DNA of 58,822 nucleotides, from positions 1 through 58,822 of the forward strand of contig CALVQT010000006.1 in assembly GCA_944358375.1 (NCBI GenBank). The letters are read 5' to 3'. The translations under genes were made by a program, and so were the position numbers. Shown here one piece after another: positions 36,170-44,718 of this stretch (positions are counted from its first letter, which is position 1; each line of letters starts with the position of its first letter). This stretch comes from an uncultured Bacilli bacterium. Its GTDB lineage: Bacteria > Bacillota_I > Bacilli_A > RF39 > UBA660. Under the pieces are notes generated by a model. The model did not search any database. It worked only from the letters and a program-made list of their open reading frames with translations, and was not told the origin of the DNA.

Positions 36170-36617
36170 CTTTTTTTATTACTCTTTCATTTAATAAATA
36201 TTTTAGTCTTGTTGCTCTCAAAATTTGATTTGTTAATGAACCAATTGAAATATTAAATTCTAGTGTTGTTCCATCTTTAAAAATAATAGCAGATTTTTTA
36301 TTATTAGTTTTAAAATACTTCTCAATTTTTTCAAGATTAATCCAAATACAATCTATATTTTCTGGTGAAGAAGTAGGAAAAAATATTATTTGCCTACTCT
36401 CTTCAACTATTATTGGTGACTTATGAGTAATACCAAGTATTTTTTTTGTACCTTCTTTTCTGCCTTCATATGAACTACCAAAATATTCACAACTATGTTC
36501 TAAAATTTTATGAGTATCAATATTTACTATATATTCATCTCCATTTTCAATTATCTTAGAACATCCTTTTCCAATTGGCAATATAACTTGTGTATCAGAT
36601 GTTATTTCATATTGCAT
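36156..36617 (-). CDS. comK: ComK family transcription factor
   Basis: ComK is the master activator of competence genes in Bacillus. This protein (about 153 residues) carries the family core: CSKIIENGDEYIVN, then CEYFGSSYEGRKEGTKKILGITHKSPIIV, IIFFPTSSPENIDCIWIN and the LTNQILRATRLKYLL end, close to Bacillus ComK over most of its length. The extreme C-terminal tail of Bacillus ComK (about 35 residues) is absent. I choose the ATG at 36617, six bases after AAAGGGGGG. Placement between dnaN and recF is unusual: yaaA/S4-domain genes normally sit there. Confidence 0.93.
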   Translation of the reverse strand: MQYEITSDTQVILPIGKGCSKIIENGDEYIVNIDTHKILEHSCEYFGSSYEGRKEGTKKILGITHKSPIIVEESRQIIFFPTSSPENIDCIWINLEKIEKYFKTNNKKSAIIFKDGTTLEFNISIGSLTNQILRATRLKYLLNERVIKKEDNN

Positions 36618-36665
36618 AGATATCCCCCCTTTCAAATAGATTGATTGCTATATTAGCACAATATA

Positions 36666-36691
36666 TTTGTCAAATTTTGTCAAAATATGTC
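36666..36691 (-). promoter_or_regulatory. Three phased TTGTC-type repeats upstream of comK
   Basis: On the plus strand TTGTC occurs at 36667 and 36677 and ATGTC at 36687, spaced exactly 10 bp. On the comK strand two of them read TTGACA (a -35-like hexamer). They may be tandem promoter elements or an operator on one helix face. No well-spaced -10 box is clear. Confidence 0.4.
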
Positions 36692-36710
36692 GAGTTGGTA
36701 AATTTTTCCA

Positions 36711-36741
36711 TAAAAAAAACTTATAAATGAATTTTATAAGT
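36711..36741 (-). terminator. Terminator of dnaN
   Basis: Nine-bp stem ACTTATAAA/TTTATAAGT with a five-base loop followed by eight T on the minus strand, immediately after dnaN. Confidence 0.85.
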
Positions 36742-36750
36742 ATATTTTTT

Positions 36751-37869
36751 TTAAATTGTTTGAATTGGAAAAATTAATTGAATAAAATTATCATTATTTT
36801 CTTCTTTTAAAACAAATGGTTTAATTCCACTGTTTAATAGTATATAAATTTCTTCTTTATCAAACATTTTTAATGCTTCTAACATATATTTAGAACTAAA
36901 AGATATATATATATTGTTGTTTGTAATATTATTTATTTCAATTTTTTCTTCTACTTTACCCATTTCTGTATTAGATGCTTTCATAATTAAATTATTATCT
37001 TTAATTTCTACATCAACAATATATTTTTTATTAGAACCTGTAAATAATGAAGCTCTATCTAATGTATTATATAATTCTTTTAAATTAACTTTAACTTGAT
37101 ATTCATATTCTTTTGGAAAAATATTTTCTAACTGAGGATAATTACCATTAAGTAATGAAGATTGAAAAATAATATTATCTAACTTAAATATTACTTTATT
37201 ACTAAAAACATGTATTTCTAAATCAGTATCATTATTTAATATCTTAACAAATTCATTGATATTTTTTGCTGGTATAACAATATTTATATTATCCATATAT
37301 ATTTTATTTAAATTTAAATTTATTTTTGAGATTCTATATGAATCAGTAGCTACACATTCAAATGAATTCCCTTGAATTTTAATATTAACACCTGTTAATA
37401 CAGGATTGCTTTCTTGTAATGAACAAGCAAAAGTTGTTTTATTTATAATTTCTTTAAATACATTACTAGATATTTTTATTGGATTTTTTACTTCCTCTAA
37501 ACTAATATTAGGATAATCTTCAACCATATAGCAGTTAAAATTATAAGTAGAATTTTGAGTTTTAAATGATACTTCATTATTTTCAAAATTTTCAATTAAT
37601 ATATCATTATTATTAATTTTTCTAATTATTTCTAATAAAGTTTTACCATAAATTATTGAACAACCAGTTTCTTCTATATTTTTTATATATTCTTTATCTA
37701 TATAGTATTGGATAGTTATATCATTATCTGTAGCTGTAAGATAAAGACCATTTTCTTTTAAATCAAATTTTATACAATTTAATACTGGTATAATATTTCT
37801 TGTAGATAAAGCTCTACTAACTGCATTTAATCCTTCTATTAAAACATTTTTTTCTATTAACAATTTCAT
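36751..37869 (-). CDS. dnaN: DNA polymerase III beta sliding clamp
   Basis: Three-domain beta clamp of 372 residues. The pattern is typical: MKLLIEKNVLIEGLNAVSRALSTRNIIPVLNCIKF, LTATDNDITIQYYI, then VATDSYRISK in domain 2 and a QLIFPIQT end for the MPMR-like C-terminus. It has an AAGGAGG ribosome site. It follows dnaA across an intergenic part of oriC that carries DnaA boxes, the usual dnaA-dnaN pairing. Its own terminator separates it from comK. Confidence 0.97.
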   Translation of the reverse strand: MKLLIEKNVLIEGLNAVSRALSTRNIIPVLNCIKFDLKENGLYLTATDNDITIQYYIDKEYIKNIEETGCSIIYGKTLLEIIRKINNNDILIENFENNEVSFKTQNSTYNFNCYMVEDYPNISLEEVKNPIKISSNVFKEIINKTTFACSLQESNPVLTGVNIKIQGNSFECVATDSYRISKINLNLNKIYMDNINIVIPAKNINEFVKILNNDTDLEIHVFSNKVIFKLDNIIFQSSLLNGNYPQLENIFPKEYEYQVKVNLKELYNTLDRASLFTGSNKKYIVDVEIKDNNLIMKASNTEMGKVEEKIEINNITNNNIYISFSSKYMLEALKMFDKEEIYILLNSGIKPFVLKEENNDNFIQLIFPIQTI

Positions 37870-37910
37870 AATATTTCCTCCTTATTATATATATTATTAT
37901 TAATATTAGA

Positions 37911-37991
37911 TGTTAATAATGTTGATAACTTATTTATGTTAAGTTCTTACCTTATTATATTTATTTTTTTATTTTGTTAATATGTTAATAA
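37911..37991. other. oriC: oriC, dnaA-dnaN part: DnaA-box cluster
   Basis: TGTTAATAA (reverse of TTATTAACA) occurs at 37911-37919 and 37983-37991, and TGTTGATAA (reverse of TTATCAACA, one mismatch from the consensus TTATCCACA) at 37920-37928. All have the same orientation within about 80 AT-rich bases. TTATTCACA at 38001-38009, in the end of dnaA, may add one more. Confidence 0.7.
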
Positions 37992-38000
37992 CTATACAAA

Positions 38001-39395
38001 TTATTCACAAATTTTTTCTTTTAATATTTTAATTTCTTCTTGTAATTTATTATTTGTTTTTAATTCTTCATTTATTTTTTCTCTAGAATAAATTATTGTT
38101 GAATGATCTCTTCCCCCCATTTCTAATCCAATTCTCTCTAAACTTTCATCTGTCATTAAACAACTTAGATATATAGCTATTGATCTAGCCATAACTACAT
38201 TTTTATTTCTCATTTTTCCTTTAATCATTGCTGATTCTAAACCATAGTATTTTGCTACTACATCTATTATTTTAGCAATTGAATTTGTCCTATATATAAC
38301 TTTTCCAACATATTCTTGTAGAGCATTTTGTGCTACTTCTAATGTAATTTCGTCAACATTAAGAGTAATTTTATATGCAAATAATCTAAGTACAGAATTT
38401 TCTAAATTTCTAATATCATTTCCACAATTATTAGCAATATAATCGATTACATCTTCATTTAATCTTGGAAAATCATTTAACATTACTTTTTTTCTTATAA
38501 TATTCTTTTTTAATTCTAATTCAGGTGGATTAATTGATTCTGTAAGTCCCCAACCAAATCTAGTTTTTAATCTATCTTCTAAATATTTATAATCATTTAT
38601 TGATGTGTCAGAAGCAATTATTATTTGTTTCTCATTATCATATAATGAATTAAAAGTATTAGTAAATTCAATTTGAGTTTTAGTTGCTTTTTCTAAAAAT
38701 TGAATATCATCAATCATTAATACATCTACATTTCTATATTTTTCTCTAAAAGCTTCCAAATAAGTTATATTATTATTGTTTTTATTTTTTGCATTAACTA
38801 TAGAAACATAATCATTAATAAATTGTTCAGATGTTATATATAAAACTCTTTTATCAGAATGTGAAACTATATAATTTCCAATAGCATGCATTAGATGAGT
38901 TTTTCCAAGACCACTTTTAGCATATATGAAATATGGATTATACATTTTTCCAGGATTTTGTGCAACCGAAAGAGCTGTTCCATATGCTAATCTATTAGAT
39001 TCTCCAACAACAAATGTATCAAAAGTATATTTTGGATTGAAATTACTTTCATATTTGTAATTTGTTACTTCATCAAAATTATTATCAAATTTTTCTATTG
39101 ATTTGTTTTTTAAATTTTCTTCATACTCTTTAATTTTATCTGGTAATAAATATTCTATATTACAAGAATCATTTGTTATATCATTAACAATTTCTTCAAC
39201 AATCTCACCATAACAATTCTTAATATTTTGTAAATATAATTCATTATTGTTATTATTTTCTGGTAAAACAATGATTAATTTGCTATCTTTATAAGAATAT
39301 AAATTAAGTTCTTTAAAAAGGCAGTTAAATGTTATAGGAGAAACTCGTTTACTTATTTTTAATAACAATTCATTCCATAGTTCTTCTTTTGTCAT
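38001..39395 (-). CDS. dnaA: Chromosomal replication initiator DnaA
   Basis: DnaA, 464 residues. Domain I is at 1-80, a linker rich in Asn and Glu follows, then the AAA+ domain with YTFDTFVVGESNRLAYG, Walker A SGLGKTHLMHAIGN and Walker B VLMIDDIQFLE. The domain IV helix-turn-helix has the DnaA signature GGRDHSTIIYS. All parts needed for origin binding and opening are present. DnaA-box clusters lie on both sides of the gene, marking oriC. The promoter is upstream. Confidence 0.99.
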   Translation of the reverse strand: MTKEELWNELLLKISKRVSPITFNCLFKELNLYSYKDSKLIIVLPENNNNNELYLQNIKNCYGEIVEEIVNDITNDSCNIEYLLPDKIKEYEENLKNKSIEKFDNNFDEVTNYKYESNFNPKYTFDTFVVGESNRLAYGTALSVAQNPGKMYNPYFIYAKSGLGKTHLMHAIGNYIVSHSDKRVLYITSEQFINDYVSIVNAKNKNNNNITYLEAFREKYRNVDVLMIDDIQFLEKATKTQIEFTNTFNSLYDNEKQIIIASDTSINDYKYLEDRLKTRFGWGLTESINPPELELKKNIIRKKVMLNDFPRLNEDVIDYIANNCGNDIRNLENSVLRLFAYKITLNVDEITLEVAQNALQEYVGKVIYRTNSIAKIIDVVAKYYGLESAMIKGKMRNKNVVMARSIAIYLSCLMTDESLERIGLEMGGRDHSTIIYSREKINEELKTNNKLQEEIKILKEKICE

Positions 39396-39427
39396 AAAAC
39401 CATCCTTTCTAAAACACTTACACCAAT

Positions 39428-39455
39428 ATTATAAATCAACTTTTTATAATGTCAA
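39428..39455 (-). promoter_or_regulatory. dnaA promoter
   Basis: TTGACA (39450-39455), 16-bp spacer, TATAAT (39428-39433) on the minus strand, close to the ribosome site AGAAAGGATGG of dnaA. Confidence 0.75.
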
Positions 39456-39542
39456 AATAAAAAAATATATTAACATTTATATTAACAACTAACTCACAAA
39501 TTGTAAACAATTTTTTCAATTAAATAGATACTAATTTTAAAG

Positions 39543-39660
39543 TTATTAACATTTTCAACAAATTAACATTTTTAAAATAATATTATGTTAATAACTTGTT
39601 AATAAGTTAACATAAAATGTTAAAATACTGTTAATAAGTTAACATAAAATAAAAAATATG
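39543..39660. other. oriC: oriC, upstream part: DnaA boxes and a 22-bp direct repeat
   Basis: TTATTAACA occurs at 39543-39551 and, in the opposite orientation, at 39586-39594, 39597-39605 and 39629-39637. Positions 39597-39618 and 39629-39650 are identical 22-bp direct repeats, each a DnaA box joined to GTTAAC. The surroundings are almost pure A/T and suit duplex opening. Together with the dnaA-dnaN cluster this makes a bipartite origin. Confidence 0.72.
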
Positions 39661-39671
39661 TTAAAATTAAA

Positions 39672-41111
39672 ATGGTGTTAAATATGGAACAAAAAGAAAA
39701 TATTGAAAAATTTTTAAATGAGATGTATAAAATTTATAATAAATCAAATTTTTCAGAATTTTTAAATAAAATTTTTAGATATAATATTGAAATAAATTCA
39801 TACAAAAAAAATATTAATGACATTGCGAACAAAATATTTAATAATACATTAAATATAAATATGAATTTAAAATATCTAGAATTTAATAATTATTATTATA
39901 TAGAAAATCAAAATAATAATTATGATTTTGAAAATATAATATTAGATATTCCAGTTTTTGATAATACTTATGAAATAATAGCTAATAAACTTATCTATTT
40001 TTTATATGAAAATAGAATAAATTTTAAAATAAAATTATATAAATATGTAAAAAATACTATTTTTCAAATTATAGTATTTACTATCAATGATGCAAATAAA
40101 ATAATTAATTTTTTTGGAAAAGATAATGAATTAAATAATATTATAAAATCTAGAACTCTAAAATTTTTATATCAAAATAATTTAATTGGAATATATTTTG
40201 ATATAAAACCATATTCTTTTAAGAATATATTTGTACAAACATTATACTTGTATTATTCAAAATTAAAAGATAATAAAACTATTAATTTGGATTCATTTTT
40301 AAATTTTATTTCGAATTTAAATAAAAGTGAAAAAAATCTTAATAAAAAAAGAATGCTTAATTTATTATATAAATATTATAATTTGATAAATAATGGTGAA
40401 GATATTTTTGAAATATTAAAAGAGAATCATTCAATGGATTTAAGTAGTTATAATGCTAATGATTTTATTTTAAAATTAGATGAAAATAATATGATATATT
40501 TTATAAATAAATTAGATAATAATATTATTATTAAATATAAAGATGATGAATTTTTAAATGTTGCATATTCTAAATTTTATGAAAGTCATATTAAAAAAGA
40601 AAAAAGTGAAATATATTATAACGAATTTTATAATATATTTAATAAAATATTATCTAATAATTTTAATTATATAGATAACCTATTAAATTTAATTGATAAA
40701 AAAATGGATAGGATTACTAAATTGTTACTAATACTATCGGCAACATACTTTGCACATAAAAAATTTAATTTTAATTTTAAACAATGTTATGAAATTATAG
40801 ATTACTTATTAAATATATTAGATAATTATATAAAAAAAGAAATAAATAATAATTATTCAATTAAATATATTTTAACAGAAGAATATGGAAATAAAGAAAT
40901 AACATTAAGAAATGGAAAATTAACAAAAATAAAAGATTATATAGAAAAAAATAATATAATTCAAAACATACCATCTAATTGTAAAATATATTTGAATGAT
41001 GGCAGTGAAATCTCTGGAAAGGAATTTATTAATAATTTATACAGATATATAGATAAATATAATAATTTTTCAGAATTAGCTGCTAGTTTGATAAATACGA
41101 TAGAGTATTAA
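39672..41111 (+). CDS. Unknown protein encoded next to oriC
   Basis: A 479-residue soluble protein with no recognisable family, extremely rich in Asn, Ile, Lys, Tyr and Phe. It is mostly predicted helical by composition, with a Lys/Asn-rich middle. A more regular C-terminal part (about 385-465) contains YILTEEYGNKEITLRNGKL and IYLNDGSEISGKEF, which look like short beta-hairpins. No membrane helix or catalytic motif is seen. It occupies the gap between the upstream DnaA boxes and rpmH, where most bacteria have no gene. No clear ribosome site precedes ATG 39672 or ATG 39684. The long uninterrupted frame supports a real gene. Confidence 0.75.
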   Translation: MVLNMEQKENIEKFLNEMYKIYNKSNFSEFLNKIFRYNIEINSYKKNINDIANKIFNNTLNINMNLKYLEFNNYYYIENQNNNYDFENIILDIPVFDNTYEIIANKLIYFLYENRINFKIKLYKYVKNTIFQIIVFTINDANKIINFFGKDNELNNIIKSRTLKFLYQNNLIGIYFDIKPYSFKNIFVQTLYLYYSKLKDNKTINLDSFLNFISNLNKSEKNLNKKRMLNLLYKYYNLINNGEDIFEILKENHSMDLSSYNANDFILKLDENNMIYFINKLDNNIIIKYKDDEFLNVAYSKFYESHIKKEKSEIYYNEFYNIFNKILSNNFNYIDNLLNLIDKKMDRITKLLLILSATYFAHKKFNFNFKQCYEIIDYLLNILDNYIKKEINNNYSIKYILTEEYGNKEITLRNGKLTKIKDYIEKNNIIQNIPSNCKIYLNDGSEISGKEFINNLYRYIDKYNNFSELAASLINTIEY

Positions 41112-41144
41112 TAAAAATATGATAGACAAGTAGAAATAAATAAG

Positions 41145-41173
41145 TTGACTTTTATAGAAAGTTATAATATAAT
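41145..41173 (+). promoter_or_regulatory. rpmH promoter
   Basis: TTGACT (41145-41150), 17-bp spacer, TATAAT (41168-41173), then an ACGGAGGA ribosome site before the rpmH ATG. Confidence 0.85.
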
Positions 41174-41204
41174 CTATTTCAGTCAAAGAGAAACGGAGGA
41201 TATT

Positions 41205-41327
41205 ATGAAAAGAACATTTCAACCAAATAATCGTAAAAAAAGTAAAACTTCTGGTTTTTTTGCTAGAAAAGGAACAAATATATTAAAATCTAGAAGAGTT
41301 AAAGGAAGAAAAGAACTATCTAAATAA
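41205..41327 (+). CDS. rpmH: Ribosomal protein bL34
   Basis: L34, 40 residues, start [14 protein letters not shown] and end [11 protein letters not shown]. It is about four residues shorter than the usual 44: the segment normally reading ATKNGRKVLARR is reduced to [10 protein letters not shown]. The ATG at 41205 follows GGAGGA by five bases. The frame is open upstream to 41145 but that part is the promoter. First gene of the classical rpmH-rnpA-yidC-jag order. Confidence 0.97.
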   Translation: MKRTFQPNNRKKSKTSGFFARKGTNILKSRRVKGRKELSK

Positions 41328-41354
41328 ATTACTTTAAATCAAGTAATTTTTTTT
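41326..41354 (+). terminator. Terminator after rpmH
   Basis: Nine-bp stem AAATTACTT/AAGTAATTT with a six-base loop and a T-run. It is probably a partial terminator that makes more rpmH than rnpA mRNA. Confidence 0.75.
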
Positions 41355-41391
41355 ATATAATATAAAGAGTAAGTTTGAAGGAAGAATAATA

Positions 41392-41712
41392 ATGAATAAA
41401 AAGTATATAATTAGAAAAAATGAAGAAATACGAGAAATAATTAAAAATTCTAAAAAAATAGTTAATAGATACTTTATTATTTTTTATTGTAAAAATGAAT
41501 TAAATTATAATAGATATTGTATTAGTGTAAGTAAAAAAATAGGAAAAGCCCATATAAGAAATTTATATAAGAGAAGAATAAAAGATATTTTAATGAAAAA
41601 TAATATTAATTATTCGAAAGATTATGTTATAATATTAAGGAAACCAATATTAGATATTACTTATACAATTATTAAAAGTGAATTAATTAATTGTATAGAA
41701 GGAGAAAAATAA
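41392..41712 (+). CDS. rnpA: Ribonuclease P protein component
   Basis: Protein subunit of RNase P, 106 residues. The N-terminal IRKNEEIREIIKNSKKI and the RNR signature region (KAHIRNLYKRRIKDIL) are present. In the family the basic helix contacts the catalytic RNA. The stop overlaps the yidC start by one base. Confidence 0.95.
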   Translation: MNKKYIIRKNEEIREIIKNSKKIVNRYFIIFYCKNELNYNRYCISVSKKIGKAHIRNLYKRRIKDILMKNNINYSKDYVIILRKPILDITYTIIKSELINCIEGEK

Positions 41713-42629
41713 TGAAAAAAAAGATTGCAATAATTTTTTTAGCTTTATTAATTTTGAGTGGTTGTACTAAGAGAATAACAATAGAAGATAAAGAAACAAA
41801 TACAAAAAAAAGTTATGTTTCTAACATAATTTGTAAACCAGAAGATGAAACATTACAAAAAATATATTCAGAAAATAAAGATAATTTCAAAATTGATTAT
41901 GATTCATTACCTGTATGTAAAGAATTAAAAATTAATTCAGGTGGATATGAAGGATTGTGGACATCTTTATTTGTAAAACCATTAGCATGGATAATTATTA
42001 AAGTTGGTATAGTAGTTAAAAATAATGGTTTTGCAATTATGATAGTAGGATTTATATTAAGATTAATTTTATTACCAATATCATTAAAATCTACTAATAT
42101 GAGTGAAAATCTTAAAACTGCTCAAAAAGATTTAGAAAAAATAGAAAAAAAATATAAAGGAAAAGAAGATAGAGATTCTATGATGGCTAAAAGTCAAGAA
42201 ATGATGTTGATTTATAGAAAATATAATATTAATCCATTATCAAGTTGTCTATTTGCCTTTTTACAATTACCTATATTTTTTGCTTTTTTGGAAGCCGTAT
42301 ATAGAGTTCCTGCGTTTTTTGAAAATGATTTTTTAAAAGTATTTAATTTAGGAACAACACCAATAGAAGGAATAGTATCTGGAAATTATTGGTATATATT
42401 ATTACTTGCATTAATTCTATTAACTACATATTATTCATTTAAGAATATGAACAACACTGTGACTGGTAATGAAATGCAACAAAAACAAATGAAAATGATG
42501 AGTACATTTATGTTAATATTTATAGGGCTTGCATCAACAAGTTTGCCAACATCAATTGCACTTTATTGGATAGTATCAAGTGGATTTACAGTTGTACAAA
42601 ATTTAATTGTTAAGAAAGGTAAGTTGTAA
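41712..42629 (+). CDS. yidC: Membrane protein insertase YidC (Oxa1 family, lipoprotein type)
   Basis: About 305 residues starting at ATG 41712. The leader ends LLILSGC, a lipobox, so Cys21 is likely lipidated as in SpoIIIJ. The conserved insertase core has five membrane segments, with LWTSLFVKPLAWIII at the first, GFILRLILLPISLKS (the conserved pocket arginine), NPLSSCLFAFLQLPIFFAFLEAV and the last two helices. It inserts membrane proteins with or without SecYEG. In Bacillus one paralogue is required for sporulation. It overlaps rnpA by one base and is followed by jag after three bases. Confidence 0.97.
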   Translation: MKKKIAIIFLALLILSGCTKRITIEDKETNTKKSYVSNIICKPEDETLQKIYSENKDNFKIDYDSLPVCKELKINSGGYEGLWTSLFVKPLAWIIIKVGIVVKNNGFAIMIVGFILRLILLPISLKSTNMSENLKTAQKDLEKIEKKYKGKEDRDSMMAKSQEMMLIYRKYNINPLSSCLFAFLQLPIFFAFLEAVYRVPAFFENDFLKVFNLGTTPIEGIVSGNYWYILLLALILLTTYYSFKNMNNTVTGNEMQQKQMKMMSTFMLIFIGLASTSLPTSIALYWIVSSGFTVVQNLIVKKGKL

Positions 42630-42632
42630 TAT

Positions 42633-43253
42633 ATGGAGAAGTACAAATTTCAATCAAAAAATAAACAAGAATTATTAGAAAAAGCTTTAGGTGAATTAAA
42701 TTGTGAAAAATCTGAAGTAATTACAAAACTTTATGAAGAAAAAGGTGGTCTGTTTGGTGGTAAAAAATATATACTAGAATTAGTAAAATTATCAGATGTT
42801 GCTGAACTTGGTAAAACAATATTGAAAGAATTATTAAACTTATTAAATATCAATGCTAATATAGAAACTAAAATTAAAGAAGGAAAAATAAAATATGAAA
42901 TTTTTTCTAAAAATAATTCGTTATTGATTGGTAAAAAAGGACATATATTAGATTCAATTCAAGTATATGTAAGACAAGCAATATTTATGGCTATTGATAT
43001 ATATGTAAATATAAATATTGATGTAGAAAATTATAAAGAAAAGCAAAATTATTTTTTAGAGAAAAAAGTTAAAAAGATAGCAAGAGAAGTTACATTATCT
43101 AAAGTATCAGTAAAATTAGATCCAATGAATTCTTATGAAAGAAAGATAGTTCATGAGGCATTACAAGGATTTAAATATATTAAAACAGAATCTGAAGGTG
43201 AGGAACCAAATAGGTCAGTGATTGTAAAATATTACGAAAAAGAAGATGAATAA
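42633..43253 (+). CDS. jag: Jag/KhpB RNA-binding protein
   Basis: A 206-residue protein with three parts: a Jag-N domain (1-50; FQSKNKQELLEKALGELN and GLFGGKKY), a KH domain with LLIGKKGHILDSIQVYVRQ, and a C-terminal R3H domain (SYERKIVHEALQGF, with the basic Arg-x3-His pattern). It partners KhpA as an RNA chaperone linked to cell elongation in other Firmicutes. The gene follows yidC directly, as in Bacillus (spoIIIJ-jag), and ends at a clear terminator. Confidence 0.96.
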   Translation: MEKYKFQSKNKQELLEKALGELNCEKSEVITKLYEEKGGLFGGKKYILELVKLSDVAELGKTILKELLNLLNINANIETKIKEGKIKYEIFSKNNSLLIGKKGHILDSIQVYVRQAIFMAIDIYVNINIDVENYKEKQNYFLEKKVKKIAREVTLSKVSVKLDPMNSYERKIVHEALQGFKYIKTESEGEEPNRSVIVKYYEKEDE

Positions 43254-43266
43254 ATAAATAAATATT

Positions 43267-43297
43267 AAACCTATAAGGAATAGACTTATAGGTTTTT
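43267..43297 (+). terminator. Terminator of the rpmH-jag operon
   Basis: Eleven-bp perfect stem AAACCTATAAG/CTTATAGGTTT followed by T's. Confidence 0.9.
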
Positions 43298-43315
43298 AAA
43301 TACAAAATAATTTCA

Positions 43316-43344
43316 TTTACTTTAAATGATGTTTATGTTATAAT
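43316..43344 (+). promoter_or_regulatory. mnmE promoter
   Basis: TTTACT (43316-43321), 17-bp spacer, TATAAT (43339-43344), upstream of AAAGGG and the mnmE ATG. Confidence 0.7.
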
Positions 43345-43368
43345 CTTTTGGAAAGAAAGGGTATATCT

Positions 43369-44718
43369 ATGAATGATACAATTTGTGCAATTGCAACTTT
43401 AGTTGGAAATAGTTCTATTAATGTAATTAGAGTTAGTGGAGATGATTCAATTAATATTGTTAATAAAATATTTAGTGGTGATTTAACAAAAAAAGAAACA
43501 AATACAATAACATATGGTTTTATTAAGGATAAAAATGAAAAAATAGATGAAGTATTGGTATCTATTTTTAAAAAGCCTAAATCATTTACAACAGAGGATA
43601 TAGTAGAAATTAATACTCATGGAGGAACTATGAGTGTTAATAAAATTATGGAATTATTATTAACTAATGGTTGTAGACAAGCAGAACCTGGAGAATTTTT
43701 GAAAAGAGCTTTTTTAAATGGGAGAATAGATTTAGTAGAAGCAGAGGCAGTATCTGATATGATATTATCTAGAACAGAAGCATCAAGAAAAATGGCAATG
43801 AAAGGTATAAATAAAGATTTATCAAATAAAATTAAAAATTTGAGAGAAAATATATTAAGTTTAATAGCTAATATTGAGGTAAATATAGATTACCCAGAAT
43901 ATGAAGATGCTATTGTAGTAACTAAGGAATTAATAAGTGAAAAAGTAAAATATGTAAAAGAAAAAATAAATGTATTGTTAGATAATAGTAAAAATGGAAT
44001 ATTTATTAAAAATGGAATAGATATTTCAATAGTGGGTAAACCAAACGTTGGTAAAAGTAGCATTTTAAATAGTTTATTAGGAGAAGATAAAGCTATTGTT
44101 ACAAATATTAAGGGTACAACAAGAGATATAGTAGAAGGAAAAATATTATTAAATGGAATTGAAATAAATTTTTATGACACTGCAGGTATTAGAAAAACTA
44201 ATGAAATAGTTGAAGAAATAGGTATTAAAAAAAGTATTGATAGGATTAATAAATCTGATCTGATTTTATTTATATTAGATTCTTCTACTGAATTTGATAA
44301 TGAAGACAAAGAAGTATTAGATAAAATAAAAGATAAAAAAGTTTTAATTGTATATAATAAATCTGATAAAGGGGAATTTAAAAATAAAAAATTGGATAAA
44401 TTTGAAAGTATAACTATTAATACAAAAGAAAAAAATAAAATAGAATTATTAAAAAACAGATTAATTGATATATTTAATTTAAATGATATAGAAAAAACAG
44501 ATTATACTTATATATCAAATGCTAGACAAATTTCTTTATTAAAAAAATGTATAGAAGTTATTGAAGAAATAAATGAAGAAATAAGTAAAGATATACCAGT
44601 TGACTTAATTGAAATTAATGTTCAGTTATTATGGGAAACATTAGGAGAAATAACTGGAGAAGTATATAGAGATGAATTATTAGACGAAATATTCAATAAG
44701 TTTTGTCTTGGAAAGTAG
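43369..44718 (+). CDS. mnmE: tRNA modification GTPase MnmE
   Basis: MnmE and MnmG make the carboxymethylaminomethyl group on U34 of tRNAs. Start at ATG 43369 (MNDTICAIATL) after AAAGGG. The N-terminal folate-binding domain (PGEFLKRAFLNGRIDLVEAEAV) is followed by a G domain with GKPNVGKSSILNSLL, DTAGIR and NKSD. The C-terminal FCLGK has the catalytic cysteine. mnmG starts on the next base after the stop. Confidence 0.98.
   Translation: MNDTICAIATLVGNSSINVIRVSGDDSINIVNKIFSGDLTKKETNTITYGFIKDKNEKIDEVLVSIFKKPKSFTTEDIVEINTHGGTMSVNKIMELLLTNGCRQAEPGEFLKRAFLNGRIDLVEAEAVSDMILSRTEASRKMAMKGINKDLSNKIKNLRENILSLIANIEVNIDYPEYEDAIVVTKELISEKVKYVKEKINVLLDNSKNGIFIKNGIDISIVGKPNVGKSSILNSLLGEDKAIVTNIKGTTRDIVEGKILLNGIEINFYDTAGIRKTNEIVEEIGIKKSIDRINKSDLILFILDSSTEFDNEDKEVLDKIKDKKVLIVYNKSDKGEFKNKKLDKFESITINTKEKNKIELLKNRLIDIFNLNDIEKTDYTYISNARQISLLKKCIEVIEEINEEISKDIPVDLIEINVQLLWETLGEITGEVYRDELLDEIFNKFCLGK

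Noticed and set aside
37881..38000. A small gene between dnaN and dnaA
   Set aside because: No frame of useful length with a ribosome site; the region is DnaA boxes and A/T-rich leader.
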